A DNA stretch of 64,000 bases from positions 186,001 through 250,000 of the forward strand of contig JAOSKN010000003.1 in assembly GCA_027493525.1 (NCBI GenBank). Direction: 5' to 3'. Below, one piece after another: positions 25,034-35,980 of this stretch (positions are counted from its first letter, which is position 1; every line of letters starts with the position of its first letter). The notes beneath the pieces were generated by a model that was not told the origin of the DNA, did not search any database, and saw only the letters and a program-made list of their open reading frames with translations. The DNA comes from Planctomycetota bacterium. Its GTDB lineage: Bacteria > Planctomycetota > SZUA-567 > H5-PLA8. The position numbers were made by a program, and so were the translations under genes.

Positions 25034-27319
25034 TTACTTCTGGTAGTTCCCGAACCGCATCGCCAGCAGCGACTCGGCCAGCAGCAGCAGCAGCACCGAC
25101 ACGATCAGCCAGCGCCAGACTTCCTTGCCCGCCTTGTGCTTCTTCAGCGCTTCCTTCACGTCGGCGAACTCCTCGCCCAGGAACTCGATCTGGTGCTTCA
25201 GCAGCGGCGCGTCGAAGAGCCGCCCGCGCTCGGGCTGCTCGTCCGGACGGCTGGGCAGGTACGCCTGGATCTCGGCGTCCTCGATGGTGTCCAGGTCCGA
25301 CTCTTCCTCGACGACGCGGTTGGCGGCGAAGTGGATGGCGCGCAGGCTCTCCTCGCCGGGAACTTCCGCGGAGTAGATGCCCGCCCGGCGCGTGGGGCGG
25401 CTGAAGGCGCGCTGGGCCTCGGTGTCGATGTCCATCGCCACCGGCTCGCCGTCGGGATCCTGGAGCTTGAGGCCCTCGCGGCGCACGATCCCGAACTCCT
25501 CGCGCTTCAGCCGGTACAGGAACGGCTCGCCCACCATGCGGTTGCGCTGCAAGTGCTCGGGCTGGATCAGGTGCAGGGCCACGAAGTTCACCAGCGGCAT
25601 GTAGTGGTTCTTGGTCGGCCAGTTGGTCCAGGCGGTGTCGGCGGTCGTGCCGAACAGGAGCACGCGCCCCTCGCCCAGCTTCCACTCGACCGCCGCCGGA
25701 TCGCCGTTCTCGTACGAGAGCACCGTCCGCACGCTCTTCTGCTCGTCTTCCTTCTCCTTCGGCAGGAGCTTGAAGCGGCGGAAGACCTGGAGCTGGTTCA
25801 GGGGCAGGCCCTTGATGTTCTGGAACTTCGAGATGGCCGGGTGGTCGATGGCTTTTTCGTCGAGCTTGTCGGCGTTCCGGTCGTCGGAGCTTCCGCTGCC
25901 CACGGCCTCGCCCAGCCGGCAGGGCAGCAGCGCGCCGAGGTCCTGATTGTAGAGCGCCGGGTCGACGCGGTAGCCCAGCCAGAACCAGAGCGACCCGCCG
26001 CGCCGCACGTACTGCTCCAGCACCGCGATCTTCTCCTTGGGGATCAGCGCCACGTTGCCCAGGACCACGAGCCGGAAGTCGTCGAGGTTCGCGTCGGGGA
26101 ACGCCCCGTCGCTGATCACCTCCGGCTGGAGCGGCATCTTGCCCGCGTTGATCTCGAGCGCGCGGGCGGGGGAGAGGGCCTGGCGCAGGAAATCCAGTTC
26201 GCTCGCGTTCGGCTCCGAACGCTGCTCGCCGTCCACGCAGAGCACCTTGACCTGGTCGGCGACATCCACGGCGAGGAAGGCGTCGTCGTCGGCCGCGAGG
26301 CTGTCGTGGGGCAGCTCGACCCGCAGGTCGTGGGAGCCCGGCTGCAGAAAGGTATGCCGGAAGGTGACCGTCGCGGGCTTGTGCGGCTCGACCAGCGCGA
26401 GCTCCTCGCGCGACGCCTGCTCGCCGTCCACGTAAAGCTGCAGCGGGACGCGGTTGGCCGGGGCCGTCCCGAGGTTCTCGATCCGCGCCACGATCTGGGT
26501 CTCGACGCCCTGCGTCACGACCTTCTCGTCGATCTCCAGCGCCGAGGCGGCGAGGTTCTCGCGGGCGTTTCCCGGCGACAGCCGCACGACCCAGATCTTG
26601 GGCGTCAGCTTGGGATCGTCCAGCACTTCGTTGAGGTACTGCTCCTCGACCGACTCGAGCTTCTTCGGTTGCGTGCCCGTCTCCCAGCCGTTGCGCGTCT
26701 GGTCGCTGAGGAGGACGATCTCCTTGCGCAGATTCTTGCTCTGGCGGTCTTTGATCAGCTTGCAGGCGTGCGCGATGCCGCGCGGCAGGTGCGTGGTGCC
26801 GTCGGAGAGCCGCGCCGCGGCGATGTCGCGCGCCAGCTCGGAGTGCTTCGTCGCGCTGGCCGTGCGCGGATCCTCGACCAGCGAGTTGACCAGCAGCAGG
26901 TCCACTTCGTCCCCGGGATTCAGGTCCTCGACGAGCTGCGTGGCCAGCTTCTTGGCTTTCTCGAAGAGCGTCTGCCCGCCGACCTGGAGGCCCATCGAAT
27001 ACGAGTTATCCAGCACGATCACGCGGTGGATCGAGGCCCGCCCGCCCAGCAGGCCCATGCCCTCCTGCAGCGCCGGGCGCGCCAGCGCCAGCGCCAGGAG
27101 CACCAGGATCAGCACGCGGATCAGGAGCAGGATGAGCTGTTCGATGCGCAGCCGGCGGTGCGACTTCTTCATGCTCGCCCAGAGCCAATGCATCGCCGCC
27201 CACCACGTGCGCTTGTAGCGCTGCTTGTTCAGCAGGTGGATGATGATGGGGATCGAGCCGGCCGCCGAGCCGGCGAGCAGGGCGGGGTTGGCGAAGAATC
27301 CGGTCAGCCAGGCAAACAT
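25034..27319 (-). CDS. BatA-like aerotolerance/VWA membrane protein
   Basis: A 761-residue protein. Residues 1-80 are the BatA N-terminal domain with two helices (NPALLAGSAAGSIPIIIHLL and LILLLIRVLILVLLALALAR) around a basic loop. A VWA domain follows with DNSYSMG and VLLSDQTRNGW, then CARDB/immunoglobulin-like repeats (RIENLGTAPANRVPLQLYVD), a GATase-like region and a final membrane helix (WLIVSVLLLLLAESLLAM). Family members work with MoxR AAA ATPases. The DUF58 gene lies 61 bp upstream. Confidence 0.88.
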   Translation of the reverse strand: MFAWLTGFFANPALLAGSAAGSIPIIIHLLNKQRYKRTWWAAMHWLWASMKKSHRRLRIEQLILLLIRVLILVLLALALARPALQEGMGLLGGRASIHRVIVLDNSYSMGLQVGGQTLFEKAKKLATQLVEDLNPGDEVDLLLVNSLVEDPRTASATKHSELARDIAAARLSDGTTHLPRGIAHACKLIKDRQSKNLRKEIVLLSDQTRNGWETGTQPKKLESVEEQYLNEVLDDPKLTPKIWVVRLSPGNARENLAASALEIDEKVVTQGVETQIVARIENLGTAPANRVPLQLYVDGEQASREELALVEPHKPATVTFRHTFLQPGSHDLRVELPHDSLAADDDAFLAVDVADQVKVLCVDGEQRSEPNASELDFLRQALSPARALEINAGKMPLQPEVISDGAFPDANLDDFRLVVLGNVALIPKEKIAVLEQYVRRGGSLWFWLGYRVDPALYNQDLGALLPCRLGEAVGSGSSDDRNADKLDEKAIDHPAISKFQNIKGLPLNQLQVFRRFKLLPKEKEDEQKSVRTVLSYENGDPAAVEWKLGEGRVLLFGTTADTAWTNWPTKNHYMPLVNFVALHLIQPEHLQRNRMVGEPFLYRLKREEFGIVRREGLKLQDPDGEPVAMDIDTEAQRAFSRPTRRAGIYSAEVPGEESLRAIHFAANRVVEEESDLDTIEDAEIQAYLPSRPDEQPERGRLFDAPLLKHQIEFLGEEFADVKEALKKHKAGKEVWRWLIVSVLLLLLAESLLAMRFGNYQK

Positions 27320-27380
27320 GCGTCGTGCGTTTCCTTCCGGGCGCGCGCCGCGCTGCGGCGCCGCCAGCCTGAGATGCGCC

Positions 27381-28301
27381 CTACTTGAACTTGCTGTTCA
27401 ACCGGTTCGACAGGTACGCGCTCAACACCACGTCGAGCGGGTTCTTGGTGTTGACCGGCACGTAGTCGATCTTGTTGTTGCGGCAGCCGCGCTGCATCTT
27501 CTCGGTGAAGGACTCGTACTCCTCGAGGTAGCCCTTGCGCAGCGCGCGCGGGTCGCAGAGCAGTTGCTCCCAGCCCTCGTAGCCCTCGAAGAGCGTCATG
27601 TCCTCGAACGGGAAGCGGACCTCGAAGTCGTCCAGGAGCTGGAACAGGATGACTTCGTGGCGCTTGTGCCGGAAGTGCTGGAGGCCGAAGAGGATCTTCT
27701 CGGGGTCGTCGAAGAGGTCGCTGAGGATCACGACCAAGCCCTTGCGCTTGATGCGCTCGGCGAGGTCGTGAAAGATCGTGCCCACGTCGGTGCGCTGCTC
27801 GGGCGCGAGCTGCGCGAGTTCGTGCAGGCACAGCCGCAGGTGCGCGGGGCTCGAACTGGCCGGGATGAACTTCTTGATCGTGTTATCGAAGAAGACCATG
27901 CCCACGCTGTCCTGCTGGCGGATCAGCATGTAGGTCAGCGAGGCGGCGATGTAACAGGCGTACTCCAGCTTGCTCACGTTCCCCGGCGAGGCGTACTTCA
28001 TCGACTCGCTGGTATCGACCAGGATGTAGCTGCGGAGGTTGGTCTCTTCCTCGTACTGCTTGATGTAGAGCCGGTCGGTCTTGCCCAGGACCTTCCAGTC
28101 GAGGTGCTTCAGGTCGTCGCCGGGCGTGTACTCGCGGTGCTCGGCGAACTCCACCGAGAAGCCGTGGTAGGGCGACTTGTGCAGGCCCGAGATGTAGCCC
28201 TCGACGATCAGCCGCGCCTTGACGTCCAGGTTGCCGATCTTGGTCAGCGTCTTGGGGTCGAGGTACTTGCTGAGGTCGGACTTGGTCGCTTCTTTGGCCA
28301 T
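27381..28301 (-). CDS. DUF58 domain protein
   Basis: A 306-residue soluble DUF58 protein. The hallmark REYTPGDDLKHLDWKVLGKT is followed by a degenerate VWA fold starting YILVDTSESM. DUF58 genes are nearly always beside MoxR genes, as here, and belong to the chaperone-like MoxR-VWA modules. The gene begins 10 bp after the nucleotidyltransferase-like gene ends. Confidence 0.92.
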   Translation of the reverse strand: MAKEATKSDLSKYLDPKTLTKIGNLDVKARLIVEGYISGLHKSPYHGFSVEFAEHREYTPGDDLKHLDWKVLGKTDRLYIKQYEEETNLRSYILVDTSESMKYASPGNVSKLEYACYIAASLTYMLIRQQDSVGMVFFDNTIKKFIPASSSPAHLRLCLHELAQLAPEQRTDVGTIFHDLAERIKRKGLVVILSDLFDDPEKILFGLQHFRHKRHEVILFQLLDDFEVRFPFEDMTLFEGYEGWEQLLCDPRALRKGYLEEYESFTEKMQRGCRNNKIDYVPVNTKNPLDVVLSAYLSNRLNSKFK

Positions 28302-28311
28302 GTCGGGTCTC

Positions 28312-28998
28312 TCATCCCAGCCGTTCGCGTTCGGTCTGATCCTTCACGTATTGCAGGCGTTCGAGCAGGTCGGGCGGCAGGGCCTTTTCGATCTTCCGGG
28401 TAATCAGGCCGACGCCGAGCAGATCCTGAACGTGGACTTGGTCTTTGAGGCGGAAGCTGGTGAGTTTCATGGTCAGCAAGAGGGCCAGATCGAGGCATGG
28501 GTAGCCTTCGGACGAGTAGAATTCAGGGCTCTCCGGAGGCGCTGGCGCGGCGTGGGCATATTCCGGCCGAACCTTTTCGTTTGCCTTAACCACATGAATT
28601 GCATCTCGGAATTTGCCGCCTTTTTTTACAAAGGCGTACACGCCCAAGACCTTTCGCAATCTGAAGCCCAGGGGAGCCAGGCTGTCAGCGGCGGAATCCA
28701 GGTCGCTTGAATGCAACAGCAGGTCGAGATCTTTGGTATTCCTCTCAGCGGCCGGATCGACTCCGCAGACATGAGCGGAAACGGCCAGCCCGCCCACCAC
28801 GGCATGAGGAATATTCGACTTGCGCAGCGCTTCGCACACCAAGCGAGCCTTCTCTTTCAGTTCTTTCATATAGCGTTCGCCCACCTCAAGGGTCTCGTAG
28901 GGCATGATCACCACCTCCGCCACGCGCGCCCCGTAGGGCGCGGCGGCCTCGGCGGCTTTCTTGCCGCGGCGGGGTTTTCTGGCCATAACGGTCCCCAT
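28312..28998 (-). CDS. Nucleotidyltransferase-fold protein inside the MoxR cluster
   Basis: About 228 residues from ATG 28998 (MGTVMARKPRRGKK); 28986 and 28905 are later in-frame options. The core has AVVGGLAVSAHVCG, then NTKDLDLLLH, the G-G and D-x-D pattern of minimal nucleotidyltransferases, and ends with LTMKLTSFRLKDQVHVQDLL, a conserved tail of AbiEii-like/DUF6036-type proteins. It sits between moxR (8-bp gap) and the DUF58 gene, an unusual insertion into this cluster. Lower GC than its neighbours suggests later arrival. Activity unknown. Confidence 0.72.
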   Translation of the reverse strand: MGTVMARKPRRGKKAAEAAAPYGARVAEVVIMPYETLEVGERYMKELKEKARLVCEALRKSNIPHAVVGGLAVSAHVCGVDPAAERNTKDLDLLLHSSDLDSAADSLAPLGFRLRKVLGVYAFVKKGGKFRDAIHVVKANEKVRPEYAHAAPAPPESPEFYSSEGYPCLDLALLLTMKLTSFRLKDQVHVQDLLGVGLITRKIEKALPPDLLERLQYVKDQTERERLG

Positions 28999-29006
28999 GC
29001 GCGCGC

Positions 29007-30107
<1,101 letters not shown>

Positions 30108-30239
30108 GCGAAGGCTCCTTCTGGCGGGGTCTCGAGGCGCACGCTGGGAGACCGCCGGGCCTGCGCCATGTGCCCGCGGCTTGGGATCACAGGTAATGAG
30201 CCTGCCGGCGTCGCTTTGCTTCCCAGAAGACGCCGTCCG

Positions 30240-33200
30240 TTATGGCTTCTCCGCCAACTGGCCCTGGGCGTACAGGCAGGGGAACTTCGGGTTCCAGATC
30301 CCCGGGCTGGGGCCCATGCCCCGCTCCAGATTCTCGCCCTGGTCCAGGTCGTTCGCCACGAACGTGAAGCCGAACTTCCGGCCCGGCTCGGACTTCAGGT
30401 TCAAGTAGGCCAAGGGGAGCGCCAATTCGTATACCGTGCGCTTGCCCGCCTCGTCACGCGCAACCTGCGCCTGGAGGCCCTCCAGCGCCTTCTCAAAGCC
30501 AATCTGTTCCTTCGCCTGCGCTTCCAGTACCTTCGGGTCGGCCTCCAGGGCCTTCATCACGTAGAAGCTCCGCTCCACCCAGCGCCACTTCTGGAGCTGG
30601 CCCTTGTCGTTGAGCGCGAAGCCCAGTTCGAAGTCGTCCCCGCGATGCCTCGAGACCTCTTCCTGCTCCATGTCGAAGGCCAGTTGCAGGCTGTCGCCGT
30701 TCCAGCAATTCCCGCCGTCGCGCGGGTTTGCATGCACATCGTCGCGGACCACGAAGGCCAGGTACAGGTTCTTCTCGTCGTACCCGCCCTGGAAGGTCAC
30801 GCTCAGGTCGCCCGCGCCTTTCCAGGCGTCGGGCTTGAGCGGCTCGCGCCGGTCTTCCTCGCCGGGCAGGATGACGTGGCGCCAGGAATCGAGGCTCTGG
30901 GCGGGCACGTTCTTCCAGTCCTCGAGCTTCCCGTCGATCGTGGGCGCCTGGATGCGGGCGAAGGTCAGGGTATCCTTCTGCTTCTGGGCCGTTTCCTTTC
31001 GGTACTGGCTGAAGCGCAGGAAGGCCTCTCCGAAGGTCGCCTCATCGAGGCCCTCGAAGGCCAGGACGCCGGCCAGCGCCTGGAGCGCCTCGGGGCCCTT
31101 GCCGGTCTGGTAGAGGAGCTGCGCGTACTCGATCGAGGTCCGCGCGTCCTTGGGGTCCTTGGCCACGCGCGCCTTGAGTTCCTCGAGCTTCTGCTGGGAG
31201 CGCTCGGCGTCCACGGCTAGATAGCCCTTCAGTTCGCGCCCGTCGCCGACCATCACGCCGCCGTCGAAGAGCGCCAGGGCGAAGTTCCGCGAGGAGCCCA
31301 GGTCGGCCACCCAGGTGAGCTTGCCGGTCTCGCGGTCCACCAGCCCCGCGCCCGAGACCGCCCGCGCCTTCGGGTCGAACGTGCTCTGCCGGATCAGCAG
31401 GTGCCCGCGGGCGAGCGCCTCATGCGCTTCCACCGGCGTGCCGGCGGTCTCCTGGATCCAGCGCAGCTTTCCGCCCACGGCCTTGAAGGCGACGACCTGC
31501 CCGCGCTGCGCGTCGCCGCGGGTCGCCAGGAGCACGTCTTCGCCGTCCACCAGCAGCCCCGCGAAAGCGCCATTGAAGTCGGTGCTGCGCCAGCGCAGGC
31601 GCTTGTCGTCGGCGGCCTGGGGGTCGAGGACGACGACCGTGTTGCCCTTCACCACCGCCGCCACGAGGTCGTCGTTGGCGAAGAGGTGCTCGGACACGTT
31701 GTCCAGGGCGTAGGTCCAGAGCAGTTTGCCGCCGTGCGCGTCGAAGGCGGAGACTTTCTTGTCGGCGGAGGCGGCATAGATCGATTCGCCCACGGCGCGC
31801 GGCGGGTCGGTCAGCCGGTCGCCCAGCTTCAGGTCGAAGCGCTTGAGCCCGGTTTCAAGGTCCAGGACCAAAAGCTGCGCGGGCTTCTCGTTGGCCCGCC
31901 CGAGGGCCACGAAGCCGTCGCCGACGGCCGGCGGGTCGAGGAACGGGCCGGCCCCCGGCAGGGCCAGGCGCCACATCTCGTCGCCGGTCTGCGCTTCCAG
32001 CACCGTCACCTGGCCGCCCTGCTGCGCGAGGACCACGCGCTGGTCGGCGACGTTCATCGCGATCAGGTCCCCGCCGCCGGTCTCGGGGTTCGGGGCGAGC
32101 TTGAAGCGCCAGGCGGGCTTGCCCTCCTGCGCGGTATCGAAGGCGGCCAGTTCCTGCTTGCCGGCCAGAATCAGCAGCCGGTCGCTCCAGAACGCGAAGC
32201 CCCGGGCGCGGTTGTAGCCGGGCGGGGCTTCCTGCGGGGTCTTCCAGAGCGGCTGCCCGTCGGCGCCCCCGCGCGCCACCAGGCTCTTGCCGTTCTCGAT
32301 GAACCAGACGTTGCGCAACTGTTCGGCCGGGGCGCGCCCGCGCGGGTCGAGCGCGACGAGGTTGTTGCCGGCCTGGACGGACCAGAGTTCCTTCAGCTTG
32401 CCGCTGCCCAGCTCGCGCGGGGCCGCCGTGGCGGGCTTGAGGAACGCCGGCTCCTGGAGCCGCGCCTCGGCCCACGCGCCGGCCTTCCGCGCCGCGCCGC
32501 CGAGGTTCAGCTCGCGCTCGTTCCAGGGCGCGCGGGTCAGCTTGCGCAGCGTGGACTTGGCCGCCGAGAGCATCCCGGTCATCTCGTAGGCCTGGCTGAG
32601 CCGCGCGAGCGCTTCGGCTCCGCGCGGGCCTTCGCGGAACGTGACCAGGTAGCGGCGGTACGTCATGCGCGCCTCGTTGGCCTGCCCGGCGGCGAGCTTC
32701 CGCTCGGCCAGCGCCAGCAGCGCGTCGCCCAGCGCGTCGGAAGTGGGGAAGTGGCGGACGACCAGCTCGAGGCCCGCGGGGCCCTCGGCCTTCAGCGCCG
32801 CGTCCAGCGCTTCGCGGGCGAGCCGTTCGAGTTCCGCGACCGCCTGCGGGTTACCCTCCTTCAGCTTCGCCAGGCGCGCCTGGGCGAAGACCGCCGCCTT
32901 CTTCGTCCCGCTGGCGCCGAAGCCGTGGACGACGTCGCCATGTTCGATGAGCAGGCGGTGGAAGAGCTGCGCCGCGGCGGCCTCTTCCTTCAGCAGCAGC
33001 CGCGCCTCGGCCATCTTCCACAGCGCGCGGACGGGCTGGTCGGGCTGCACGCCGTTCTTCAGCGCGGCCTCGTACATCTCGAAGGCGGTCTTTCCGTCGG
33101 GCTGGCCCTGGGCCATGAGCTTCTCGCCGGCCGCGTAGTAGGCCTCGAACTTCCGGGAGCGGAAGTCGGCGAGCGCGCCCTTGGCCTTCGGGTCGGCGCC

Positions 33201-35672
33201 CTGGGCCTCCGCGAGGGCCAGGCCCTTGTCGAAGGCCTCGATCGCCTGGGGATAGGCCTCGGCGCGCAGGCGCACGTCGCCCAGTTCCATGTAGTTGGCC
33301 AGGTTCGCCGGCTCGGCCTCGATCCGCGCGAGGATCTTCTTCTCGACCTCCTCCAGCACGAAGTAGGCGTTGACATGGGTGGCGGAGACGGAAAAGAGCA
33401 CGTCGCCGACGATGAAGAGGTTGCCGGCCTCCGTGTTCCCTTCCTTGCTGGCGTCCTTCCATTTGTGCTGGGCCACGAGCTTGCCGATGGGTTTGCCGCT
33501 CTTGGGATGCAGCTTGGCGTTGACGCGCAGGAGCCCCTGGTCGGTGCTGACGAAGACGTCGTCCTGGGTGCAGCAGCCGCGCCCGATGATCTCGAAGGTG
33601 TCGCGCAGCGGGACGCGGACCTCGCGCCGCCCGCCCTTGGCCTCGACGAAGAGGATGTCCTTGCCGCTGATCACGAGCCGCCCGTTGGCGATGCCGAGGA
33701 TGTGCTTCAGGTCCTCGCCGTCCCCAGGCGCGCCCAGGCCGGCCTGGCTGGAGCGTTCGGTCTGCCAGACCCGCCGGCCCGTCTGCGGATCCAGGCCGTA
33801 CATGTAGGGCGAATCCTGCGGCGTGACGATCAGCAGGTCGTCGTAAAGGATCGGCGGGTTGGGGCCCCAGAAGTCGTTGGCCGCCGCGGCCTGCATCCCG
33901 CGCATGTTGTTGCCGCTTTCGACGCGGTCGTAGATCCGGATCCAGCGCACCTGGCCCGTCGCCGCGTCCAGGGCCGCGACCGCGCCCAGGTTCGTCACGC
34001 AGTAGACGGTCCCGCCCTGGACGGCCACCGGCAGGCTCAGTTCGGGTTGCAGCGCCCCATTGAAGTAGGCCGGGGCGGCGCTGGCGATCATCGTCTTCCA
34101 GAGCAGCCGGCCGGTCCCCGCGTCCAGGCACGCGCCCCACGCCTCGCGCGTTCCGCCGGTTCCGGCGCAGGCCACCACGTAGAGCGAACCGTCGTAGAAC
34201 GTCGGCGAACTGGCGAAGTAGACGTTCTTGAGCCACTCCTGGTCGTCCTTGGAGTTGATGCGGAACTCCGGATCGGTGCCGGGCTCGAGGGTCCACAGCA
34301 GGCTGCCGGACTCCACGCCCAGCGTCCCGCCCTTCTTCCGCCCGACGGCCACGATCCAGTTGGGGCGCAGCGCCTGGTTGTTCCCGCCCCAATTCTGGGG
34401 GAAGATCGTCGGCGGCGGCGGGCCCTGGACCACGAAGAGGTGGTCTCCGCCCAGCGAGCAGAACAAGGACTGCTCCACGAGCTGGTTGATCTGTTGCGCG
34501 GCCGGCTCGTTGACCCCCGCCTGGCCCTGCGGCGGGTAGAGGAACTGCGGGCGGTCAAGATTGGGGTTGTTGATCGAGTGGCAGGCCACGACCTGCTGCC
34601 CGCAGAGGAAGAACCAGCCGCCGCGCGCGACGATGTTCGCTTCCAGCCGCCGCACCTGAAACGTCTGCCCCTGGTAGGTCCGCACCGTGGTGAAGGACTC
34701 GGGCTTGGTGCCTTCCGGCGCGCCAAGCAACCGGACGATCGGCTCGCTCCACTTCAGCACGCCCACGCCCGACTTCGCCGAGACGGCCCGGTTGTGCGCG
34801 GCGTTGCCATAATAGGTCTCGATCGCGTCGTCTTCGGCTATCCGCGCCTGGGCCGGGGCTTCGGGCAGGGCCTTCAGGCGCGCCTCGAGGTCCGTGAGCG
34901 CCTCCGCGCCTTCCTTGTGCCCGATCCGCAACGCCCCGTTCTTGGGGTCCTTCAATGCCTCGCCCAGCGCCGCCAACGTCCCCTTGGCCTGTTCGGCCAG
35001 TCCGGCGCCCAACTGGGCCAGGAAGATCCGGGCCAGCACCGAAGCTTTCGAGACGTCGGCTTCGGGGTGCTTCTCGATCTGCGCCAGCCGGATCAGCGCC
35101 TGCCGGTGCGCGCCGCGGTCGTAGGCGAGTTCGCCGAGCCACTGCAGGGCGTTGTCGCCGTGGGAGGTCGTGAAGTACGTCTGCGCGACCCGTTCCATCT
35201 GCCGCTCATCCAGCCGCGACTCGGCTTCGACCAGCAGCGACTGGGCGGCCGGATCGCTCACCGCGCGGTACACCGCGCGCCCGGCCGGCGGGAGGCCCGC
35301 CAGATCCTCGTTGACCCGTTCGGCGGTCGAGCGGTACACGCCCAGGCCCCAAGGATCCTCATCCCGGTTGACGCCCTTCGGATCGGTGTCCCACTTGGAC
35401 AGGTAGACCGAGGCGGGAAACTTCTGGAGGATGTCCGTATACGCCTTGACGCACGTGGGCCAATCCTGGTCTTCCTGGGCCTTGTGGGCCTTCTTAAGCA
35501 GGCGCTTGACCTCTTCTTCCTCCGAGACCGTCACATCGTGCTCCGGCCCCTCCGCCTTCTCGGGCTTGGGAGGCTTTTCGCCTTCGCCCTCTTCCTCCTG
35601 CGCCGCCAGGGGGCATGCGAAAAGGAGGAGCATGGGAATGAGGGCGGCTTCAAGCAGCCGGGATGACCTCAT
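30240..35672 (-). CDS. Giant exported PQQ-propeller/TPR protein with C-terminal CBM9-like domain
   Basis: An 1,810-residue protein from the ATG at 35672 (AAGGGGAACGAG upstream); a further 27 in-frame codons precede it without a ribosome site. A signal peptide (SRLLEAALIPMLLLFACPLA) is followed by an acidic linker, helical repeats, a first PQQ-like beta propeller (GRLLWKTMI, GRRVWQTERS), a TPR-like block (about residues 800-1100), a second propeller (GEIMWRL-like, GKLLWTYALD) and a C-terminal beta domain (FARIQAPTIDGKLEDWKNVP) like CBM9/DOMON. Likely periplasmic or cell-surface scaffold. It is the first gene of the MoxR unit, ending 132 bp before moxR. No Trp-dock proof of PQQ binding is claimed. 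Confidence 0.9.
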   Translation of the reverse strand: MRSSRLLEAALIPMLLLFACPLAAQEEEGEGEKPPKPEKAEGPEHDVTVSEEEEVKRLLKKAHKAQEDQDWPTCVKAYTDILQKFPASVYLSKWDTDPKGVNRDEDPWGLGVYRSTAERVNEDLAGLPPAGRAVYRAVSDPAAQSLLVEAESRLDERQMERVAQTYFTTSHGDNALQWLGELAYDRGAHRQALIRLAQIEKHPEADVSKASVLARIFLAQLGAGLAEQAKGTLAALGEALKDPKNGALRIGHKEGAEALTDLEARLKALPEAPAQARIAEDDAIETYYGNAAHNRAVSAKSGVGVLKWSEPIVRLLGAPEGTKPESFTTVRTYQGQTFQVRRLEANIVARGGWFFLCGQQVVACHSINNPNLDRPQFLYPPQGQAGVNEPAAQQINQLVEQSLFCSLGGDHLFVVQGPPPPTIFPQNWGGNNQALRPNWIVAVGRKKGGTLGVESGSLLWTLEPGTDPEFRINSKDDQEWLKNVYFASSPTFYDGSLYVVACAGTGGTREAWGACLDAGTGRLLWKTMIASAAPAYFNGALQPELSLPVAVQGGTVYCVTNLGAVAALDAATGQVRWIRIYDRVESGNNMRGMQAAAANDFWGPNPPILYDDLLIVTPQDSPYMYGLDPQTGRRVWQTERSSQAGLGAPGDGEDLKHILGIANGRLVISGKDILFVEAKGGRREVRVPLRDTFEIIGRGCCTQDDVFVSTDQGLLRVNAKLHPKSGKPIGKLVAQHKWKDASKEGNTEAGNLFIVGDVLFSVSATHVNAYFVLEEVEKKILARIEAEPANLANYMELGDVRLRAEAYPQAIEAFDKGLALAEAQGADPKAKGALADFRSRKFEAYYAAGEKLMAQGQPDGKTAFEMYEAALKNGVQPDQPVRALWKMAEARLLLKEEAAAAQLFHRLLIEHGDVVHGFGASGTKKAAVFAQARLAKLKEGNPQAVAELERLAREALDAALKAEGPAGLELVVRHFPTSDALGDALLALAERKLAAGQANEARMTYRRYLVTFREGPRGAEALARLSQAYEMTGMLSAAKSTLRKLTRAPWNERELNLGGAARKAGAWAEARLQEPAFLKPATAAPRELGSGKLKELWSVQAGNNLVALDPRGRAPAEQLRNVWFIENGKSLVARGGADGQPLWKTPQEAPPGYNRARGFAFWSDRLLILAGKQELAAFDTAQEGKPAWRFKLAPNPETGGGDLIAMNVADQRVVLAQQGGQVTVLEAQTGDEMWRLALPGAGPFLDPPAVGDGFVALGRANEKPAQLLVLDLETGLKRFDLKLGDRLTDPPRAVGESIYAASADKKVSAFDAHGGKLLWTYALDNVSEHLFANDDLVAAVVKGNTVVVLDPQAADDKRLRWRSTDFNGAFAGLLVDGEDVLLATRGDAQRGQVVAFKAVGGKLRWIQETAGTPVEAHEALARGHLLIRQSTFDPKARAVSGAGLVDRETGKLTWVADLGSSRNFALALFDGGVMVGDGRELKGYLAVDAERSQQKLEELKARVAKDPKDARTSIEYAQLLYQTGKGPEALQALAGVLAFEGLDEATFGEAFLRFSQYRKETAQKQKDTLTFARIQAPTIDGKLEDWKNVPAQSLDSWRHVILPGEEDRREPLKPDAWKGAGDLSVTFQGGYDEKNLYLAFVVRDDVHANPRDGGNCWNGDSLQLAFDMEQEEVSRHRGDDFELGFALNDKGQLQKWRWVERSFYVMKALEADPKVLEAQAKEQIGFEKALEGLQAQVARDEAGKRTVYELALPLAYLNLKSEPGRKFGFTFVANDLDQGENLERGMGPSPGIWNPKFPCLYAQGQLAEKP

Positions 35673-35980
35673 GGACTCGTTCCCCTTGTACGGTGGGTCG
35701 CTGGGTAGGGGGCGCAACGTAAAGACTCGCCTCTCTGATAGTAAGAGACGCACGAGGGCTTCCTGCTGGCCCTTTTTTAACCCGGAATCGGACCGGCCTC
35801 ACCTTGTGCCTGAGGGCGCACCGAGCTTCGTCGAGGCACCCGGATTCTCTTACGCCGCGAAACCTTTTTCAAACCCATAACATCGTGCCGCCGATCTTTT
35901 GCGCGGCTTTGACATTTCGAGCGCTCCCAGGCCCGCACCGATCTCGAAAGCATAGTATTTTGAAAATACGGAGAAGGGCT
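35673..35980. promoter_or_regulatory. 308-bp divergent promoter region with AT-rich dyad
   Basis: Between the PQQ gene and the polyprenyl synthetase gene. GTATTTTGAAAATAC (35955-35969) is a perfect 7-1-7 dyad just 11 bp before the ATG at 35981, striking in GC-rich DNA, and would overlap the ribosome site or promoter. TTGACA occurs at 35909-35914 without a good -10 partner. No gene is seen. Confidence 0.35.

Noticed and set aside
35909..35937. TTGACA as the promoter of the polyprenyl synthase gene
   Set aside because: No acceptable -10 box at 16-19 bp spacing.
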